Below, piece after piece: positions 59,710 through 64,000 of a DNA stretch of 64,000 nucleotides. The translations under genes and the position numbers were made by a program. The number at the start of each line of letters is the position of its first letter. Position 1 is the stretch's first letter. The notes beneath the pieces are model-generated. The model was not told where the DNA came from and did no database searches. It saw only the letters and a program-made list of their open reading frames with translations. The stretch is from Algoriphagus sp. Y33 (GTDB lineage Bacteria > Bacteroidota > Bacteroidia > Cytophagales > Cyclobacteriaceae): the NCBI RefSeq assembly GCF_014838715.1, contig NZ_CP061947.1, forward strand, positions 186,001 through 250,000. The letters are read 5' to 3'.

Positions 59710-59823
59710 CAAAATATAAACACATGAAATCAAGCATGATTCAAGAGTCACACCGAGGGGATTATAACCGTGCGAGATTCTCCCAATCCGCCGCGGCGGA
59801 TCGGGACAAGGCTATCTGACCAT
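59710..59823 (+). repeat. Leader repeat copy 4 (between FecR and receptor, right part replaced)
   Basis: Begins AAAATATAAACACATGAAAT, hairpin GATTC-AA-GAGTC, then GGGGATTATAACCGTGCGAG and ATTCTCCCAA. Its 3' part is replaced by TCCGCCGCGGCGGATCGGGA, a palindromic unit also present in all MITE copies. Confidence 0.6.
59724..59819 (+). CDS. Leader peptide frame in repeat copy 4 (31 aa)
   Basis: Reads MKSSMIQESHRGDYNRARFS then QSAAADRDKAI and stops. The first part matches the other leader peptides (one residue missing at GMIIN); the second part is translated from the palindromic unit. It does not overlap a gene start. Confidence 0.3.
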   Translation: MKSSMIQESHRGDYNRARFSQSAAADRDKAI

Positions 59824-59825
59824 AA

Positions 59826-59937
59826 AAAAACAAAAATAAACAGATGAAATCGAGCATGTCGAAGACGACACACAGTGGGATGATTATAAACCGTGCGAGA
59901 TTCCATGTGGCCAATAGAAAACAATTATAAACACATG
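59826..59937 (+). repeat. Leader repeat copy 5 (before the receptor, no adjacent gene start)
   Basis: Tandem to copy 4. It shows ATAAACAGATGAAATCGAGC, hairpin GTCG-AAGA-CGAC, ACACAGTGGGATGATTATAA, GCGAGATTCCATGTGGCC, and ends ATTATAAACACATGAAAAAA. The final ATG (59935) opens only a 13-codon frame (MKKVRGPTPGKSY). Confidence 0.65.
59844..59930 (+). CDS. Leader peptide frame in repeat copy 5 (28 aa)
   Basis: Reads MKSSMSKTTHSGMIINRARF then HVANRKQL and TAA. It is the cleanest version of the shared peptide (MKSS..., GMI.N.ARFHVA). It ends four bases before the repeat's terminal ATG instead of overlapping it. Confidence 0.35.
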   Translation: MKSSMSKTTHSGMIINRARFHVANRKQL

Positions 59938-60069
59938 AAAAAAGTAAGGGGGCCAACCCCGGGCAAATCCTATTGAATTGAAAAGCCGGATGCGCTTCAC
60001 CACACCCGGCATACATGTTTTAACTAAATCAATTGCGGAACAATTAATAAATCAAAACCTATTGTAAAA

Positions 60070-62685
60070 ATGCAACTATTATATTCAATTACGAATAAGA
60101 CAAGATTATTTTATAGTATCCTCCTCTTGCTGTTTGTCCAAATCTTATCGGTCCATGCTCAGTCTGACATACAAAACAGGGTAGAGATCTCCTCTGGTAC
60201 AGCGACAATTAAAACTATACTGGAGCAGATTGAAGCACAGACAGACCTTAATTTTGTTTATAGTGATGCGCATGTTTCCCTGAATGAGCGGATTACACTG
60301 GAAGAAACATACACTACAGTAAACCGGTTGCTGGCTGATATCACCGCCAAGGCAGCGCTGAAGTTTACGGTCAGTGGTAACCAGATAGCCCTGAGGCAAC
60401 TGGGATTTGGTACGGTGTCCGGGACAGTCAAAGATGAAAAAGGTATTCCTATAGAATTTGTCTCAGTAATCCTCAAAGGCACCGGCATTGGGAATGTAAC
60501 CGATTCGAAAGGGGAATTTGTACTTAACAGCATACCTGAAGGCAAGCGGATCTTTGCATTTCAAATGGTTGGCTACGGAAAAAAAGAACTTAGTATAGAG
60601 GTCAAAAGGGATGATATTACACACGTATCGGAAATAAGATTAACCGAAGATGTGACGCAGCTGATGGGAGTGGAAGTATCGGGTGATAGAGAGGGAAATA
60701 GCTATGTGATAGCTGAGCCTTCCCCGTCTTTGCGTATCCACACACCTATTATAGAGACTCCGCAGAGTATCATTGCCATTGATGGCAAAATAATGGAAGA
60801 TCAACAGATTTATGTGATTACCGATGTTGCCAGAAATGTAAGTGGTGTCACCACACTTTTTCCCTATGTAGGTGTTTACACCGATTTCAGCATTCGGGGA
60901 AGTAGATCCGGAAACCGGCTTAGAAATGGGATGAGCCCTGGATCAACTACATTACAAGAAGACATGAGCTACGTGGAGCGTGTAGAGTTTGTCAAAGGTC
61001 CTGCGGGATTTATGCTGGCACAGGGAGAGCCGGGGGGAATGTACAATGTGGTGACCAAAAAGCCACTGGGGAAAACACATGGGGGGATTACATTTACCAC
61101 AGGCAGTTATGGTCTTTTCAGAAATGCCATAGATTTTGGCAGCACTTTAGGAAAAGAGGAAAAACTAAGTTACAGATTGAATATAATGGGACAGAAATCA
61201 GGAAGCCATTGGGACTACGGCATCAATGACCGCTTTTCGATCGCACCTGTGATCCGATATGATTTTGATGAAAAGACATCCCTGACTTTAGAGTATAATT
61301 ATGACCATGCGGTAGTGAATGGTTCATTCAATAATTTACCTACTAAAAATGGAGTATTTCTAAGGAGAAGTTTTATGCTTGAAGATCCTTTACAGGATCC
61401 TTACAAATTTAATTCAAATTTTGGATTTGTGAATTTTCGGCATCGATTGTCTGACGCTTGGACTGTTACAGCTCAGATAGGTACTTCATTTTACAACAGG
61501 GAGGGCACGGTGATGTTTGCAACCCATACGCCAGGGATTGATAATAACGGAATGCTAAACAGAAATTACCGATATCAGGCGGGACTTGACAAGTCAATTA
61601 CAGGACAGCTATTTTTAAATGGTGATGTAACTACGGGTACGGTTAAACACAAATTGCTTATTGGCTTTGACGGAGGTGATGTCTCTACCAAAATGAAATA
61701 CGGGCAAGCAAGCAATGTATTGCCCATTGATGTAAATAAGCCAGTCTATGGACTCTCTGTTGGCATTGATACCTTGTTGAATGAACAGGATTTTCTATAT
61801 TATAATCCATCCAGAACTTCCTGGCAAGGGTTTACTTTCCAAGATGATATCAAATTCACCGAATGGTTGCAGCTAACACTTGGAGGGAGATACACCTACT
61901 TTCAGACCGGGAGAACCGCAGGAATATTAGAAGATAATGCCTTCACTCCCAGGGTAGGCTTATTGGTACAACCGATTAATAATACTTCGGTATATTTTCT
62001 ATACGACCAATCTTTTATAGCCCAAACGGGGGTTGATTTTAACAACAATAGATTTGAGCCTTTAAGAGGAAACAATCTGGAATTTGGAGCAAAAAGAGAA
62101 TGGTTTGGTAAAAAACTATTCACCCAACTAGCGGCATTCAACATTACCAAAAACAATGCATTGACCAGTGATCCTGATAATCCTAATTTCTTAATCCAAC
62201 GTGGTCAGATAGAAAGTAAGGGAGTGGAATTGGATGTATTGGGTTCCATAAATGACCAGCTGGATATTGTGGCCAACTACGCCTACATAGATGCCAAAAT
62301 TACAAAAGATACGGATGAAAATATAGTAGGAACCCGTGAGCAGGGAGCCTTGCACACTATAAATCTTTGGGCCAAATACAATGTCACAAATGGCTTGGGA
62401 TTTGGTGTAGGAGGATCATACCATAAAGATCGTTATGTGTATACCCAAAAAGTAAATCCTACAGATCCACAAGGCAAACTGGATGATTTTAAAAGTCTGA
62501 ATGCGGCTCTTTATTACAAGGTTAAGAGACTAAGTTTTGCACTTAATGCGGACAATATTACAGATGAATTCAACTATATAGGAACAGTCCGCCACAACTC
62601 AGGCATAAGCGGTAGGGATACAGAATATACTTATATCACCATGCCGGGCGCAAACTGGAGATTATCTGTCAACTATAAATTTTAA
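60070..62685 (+). CDS. STN-domain TonB-dependent siderophore receptor (871 aa)
   Basis: Outer-membrane transducer: signal sequence (LFYSILLLLFVQILSVHAQ), STN signalling domain (about residues 38-115: TIKTILEQIEAQTDLNFVYS), carboxypeptidase-like domain (VSGTVKDEKGIPIEFVSVIL), plug (ITDVARNVSGVTTLFPYVGV; YVERVEFVKGPAGFMLAQGE) and a siderophore-type barrel ending MPGANWRLSVNYKF. It imports a ferric siderophore and signals through FecR to the ECF sigma factor. A strong terminator follows, then a PepSY protein gene. Confidence 0.93.
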   Translation: MQLLYSITNKTRLFYSILLLLFVQILSVHAQSDIQNRVEISSGTATIKTILEQIEAQTDLNFVYSDAHVSLNERITLEETYTTVNRLLADITAKAALKFTVSGNQIALRQLGFGTVSGTVKDEKGIPIEFVSVILKGTGIGNVTDSKGEFVLNSIPEGKRIFAFQMVGYGKKELSIEVKRDDITHVSEIRLTEDVTQLMGVEVSGDREGNSYVIAEPSPSLRIHTPIIETPQSIIAIDGKIMEDQQIYVITDVARNVSGVTTLFPYVGVYTDFSIRGSRSGNRLRNGMSPGSTTLQEDMSYVERVEFVKGPAGFMLAQGEPGGMYNVVTKKPLGKTHGGITFTTGSYGLFRNAIDFGSTLGKEEKLSYRLNIMGQKSGSHWDYGINDRFSIAPVIRYDFDEKTSLTLEYNYDHAVVNGSFNNLPTKNGVFLRRSFMLEDPLQDPYKFNSNFGFVNFRHRLSDAWTVTAQIGTSFYNREGTVMFATHTPGIDNNGMLNRNYRYQAGLDKSITGQLFLNGDVTTGTVKHKLLIGFDGGDVSTKMKYGQASNVLPIDVNKPVYGLSVGIDTLLNEQDFLYYNPSRTSWQGFTFQDDIKFTEWLQLTLGGRYTYFQTGRTAGILEDNAFTPRVGLLVQPINNTSVYFLYDQSFIAQTGVDFNNNRFEPLRGNNLEFGAKREWFGKKLFTQLAAFNITKNNALTSDPDNPNFLIQRGQIESKGVELDVLGSINDQLDIVANYAYIDAKITKDTDENIVGTREQGALHTINLWAKYNVTNGLGFGVGGSYHKDRYVYTQKVNPTDPQGKLDDFKSLNAALYYKVKRLSFALNADNITDEFNYIGTVRHNSGISGRDTEYTYITMPGANWRLSVNYKF

Positions 62686-62694
62686 CTGTTGTTG

Positions 62695-62738
62695 CCAAGG
62701 GCACTTCTACCGATAGGTGGAAGTGCCCTTGGTTTTAA
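62695..62738 (+). terminator. Terminator after the siderophore receptor
   Basis: CCAAGGGCACTTCTACC / GGTGGAAGTGCCCTTGG with a 4-base loop (one G-T pair) and a TTTT tail, ten bases after the stop codon. Confidence 0.75.
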
Positions 62739-62774
62739 TTTGGAAATAATATACTCGGCATTAGCAAAAAATCA

Positions 62775-64000
62775 ATGGTTAAAAAATATTTGCGGATAAC
62801 TCACCTTTGGCTGGGGTTAGCCTCAGGGTTGATTGTTTTTATATTGGGAGTTTCAGGCTGTTTGTATGTTTTTGAGGAAGAGCTGAGGCCTATCGCATAT
62901 GCAGATCATTATCGTGTAGAAGGAGCAAAGAAAGAGCCTCTTCCTGTAAGTGATTTGCTGAAAACTGCAGAAATTGCCCTTGGAAAAGAATCTCCTGTTA
63001 GTAGTATAGTCATATATAACTCCAACGAACGTTCTTATATGTTTCGGTCGTTTCCGGATAAGCCAGTAGCACATAAACTATGGTACTGGGAAGGAATAGA
63101 GGATCGTCAGGATGCTTTTGTCAATCCATATACGGGAGAGGTACTCAAAATAAAGAACAGTGAATTTGAGTTTTTTAGAGTAGTGATGTGGCTCCATTGG
63201 AGCTTGCTATTGAAGACCGAGATCGGGCAGCCTATTGTCGGGATCGCTACTGTTATTTTTGTACTGTCATTAATTACCGGTCTTGTACTTTGGTGGCCCA
63301 AAAACAAGAGTGCCGCCAAACAACGTTTTTGGTTTCGATGGAAAACCGGGACTAAATGGAAACGCAAAAACTATGATTTACATAATATCCTGGGATATTA
63401 TATGATGGTTTTTGCCCTGATTATTTCGCTTACCGGTCTTGTATGGGCATTTGATTGGTTTGAAAATAGCGTTTCTTGGGTAGCAAATGGCGGAAGAACT
63501 ATTGAATCCGTACAGGAAACTATCACCTCAGACACTGCAAATTTTAGCTCAAACATTCCTACTGATTTAGTGTTTGAACAAGTCAAAAAACTGTACCCAA
63601 ATGCGGTTAGGTATTTAATCTCTATTCCGGAGGATTCTCTTTCAGCACAAACGGTACATGTTAAGTTTAGCTCCCGTTTTGATGATACCACAATTTATTT
63701 TGACCGGTACACAGGAGAACAACTGAAAACTATTGGATGGAACAATAAGAGTAACGGCGAGAAAATGACTTTTCTAAATTACGATATTCATGTAGGCAGT
63801 ATATTGGGCTTTCCCGGCAAAGTACTGGCATTTTTTGCGAGCTTGGTCGCTGCCGGTTTACCGGTTACCGGATTTTTGATTTGGTGGGGAAGGAGGAAGA
63901 AGGAACGCGGATATAAAAAGCGAAAAAATACTTCTAAGAAAACATTGAACGAAAAGAATAAAGAAAACCCTTATGCGCAAAACAGCAGGTCTAAATTTGG
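62775..64000 (+). CDS. PepSY-associated membrane protein, partial (runs off window)
   Basis: The frame is open from ATG 62775 (MVKKYLRITHLWLGLASGLI) to the window end, 408 codons. The first helix (WLGLASGLIVFILGVSGCLY) is followed by a PepSY domain (EPLPVSDLLKTAEIALGKES), a WLHWSLL segment, a second helix (IVGIATVIFVLSLITGLVLW) with WWPKNK, a third helix near residue 215, a second PepSY-like region and a fourth helix (GKVLAFFASLVAAGLPVTGF). This is the PepSY-TM protein commonly found next to siderophore receptors and thought to act in reductive iron release. The C-terminal tail is Lys-rich; the stop codon lies beyond the window. Confidence 0.85.
   Translation, partial: MVKKYLRITHLWLGLASGLIVFILGVSGCLYVFEEELRPIAYADHYRVEGAKKEPLPVSDLLKTAEIALGKESPVSSIVIYNSNERSYMFRSFPDKPVAHKLWYWEGIEDRQDAFVNPYTGEVLKIKNSEFEFFRVVMWLHWSLLLKTEIGQPIVGIATVIFVLSLITGLVLWWPKNKSAAKQRFWFRWKTGTKWKRKNYDLHNILGYYMMVFALIISLTGLVWAFDWFENSVSWVANGGRTIESVQETITSDTANFSSNIPTDLVFEQVKKLYPNAVRYLISIPEDSLSAQTVHVKFSSRFDDTTIYFDRYTGEQLKTIGWNNKSNGEKMTFLNYDIHVGSILGFPGKVLAFFASLVAAGLPVTGFLIWWGRRKKERGYKKRKNTSKKTLNEKNKENPYAQNSRSKF

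Noticed and set aside
50701..59937. CRISPR array
   Set aside because: The repeats are few, long, diverged and separated by genes; there are no regular spacers or cas genes.

Overview
The window looks like a chromosomal stretch of a Bacteroidota bacterium. The best fit is Cytophagales, family Cyclobacteriaceae (Algoriphagus/Cyclobacterium-like). This rests on SusC/SusD pairs, a hybrid two-component system (HTCS) with propeller repeats, an ECF sigma/FecR/TonB-receptor module, promoters of the TTG-N19/20-TAnnTTTG type, and few Shine-Dalgarno sequences. The family assignment is inference from protein style, not from a search.

Region 1 (1-10.2 kb) is mostly housekeeping: an FtsX/MacB-type permease flanked by diverged direct repeats, a DUF4197 protein, purN, an AAA/DUF4143-type ATPase, the proline genes proB-proA, a frameshifted GNAT acetyltransferase and a UbiA-family prenyltransferase.

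Region 2 (10.4-23.3 kb) is a metal-handling island. A decayed TonB receptor (frameshift plus large internal deletion) precedes a DUF4625 lipoprotein. A four-gene minus-strand operon encodes a TonB receptor, a DUF4876 lipoprotein, a DUF6850-type barrel and an unknown exported protein. A divergent Fur/Zur-like regulator gene carries an early frameshift. Both TonB promoters carry two copies of a 15-bp palindrome (TGCAATATTGTTGCA) placed the same way: one over the -33 box, the other at or just past the -7 box/start of transcription. A third site lies upstream of the regulator. Next comes a plus-strand set: a small cysteine-containing membrane protein, an MbnP-like lipoprotein, an MbnH-like di-heme peroxidase and a porin, probably for copper.

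Region 3 (24-42.6 kb) starts with an in-frame chimera joining the first ~78 residues of an HTCS to the C-terminal part of a UGT-like glycosyltransferase. It continues with a LacI regulator and a polysaccharide-utilisation locus: SusC, SusD, GH95 alpha-L-fucosidase, ThuA-like protein, tandem CE1 esterase, SDR, MDR dehydrogenase, frameshifted PPOX flavoprotein and a beta-propeller protein. A fucose-containing glycan is the likely substrate.

Region 4 (43.1-57.7 kb) is a second locus: HTCS, SusC, SusD, IPT/TIG surface glycan-binding protein, BACON-GH5 and GH2. A remnant of a sialate O-acetylesterase and a foldback element lie between the IPT and GH5 genes.

Region 5 (58-64 kb) is an iron-siderophore module: ECF sigma factor, FecR, STN-domain TonB receptor and a PepSY membrane protein that runs off the window end.

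Three kinds of repeat overlay these genes. (a) A ~220-bp MITE-like element with ~21-bp terminal inverted repeats has two full copies and one truncated copy; one copy supplies the 3' end of a gene and another sits upstream of the chimera. (b) A ~90-120-bp leader repeat has five copies between 50.7 and 59.9 kb. Four copies encode a related ~30-residue peptide, two of those end in an ATGA overlap with the next start codon, and all carry a hairpin whose stem changes in a compensatory way. (c) GC-rich palindromic units are nested in both. The leader repeat is the strongest candidate for something undescribed.
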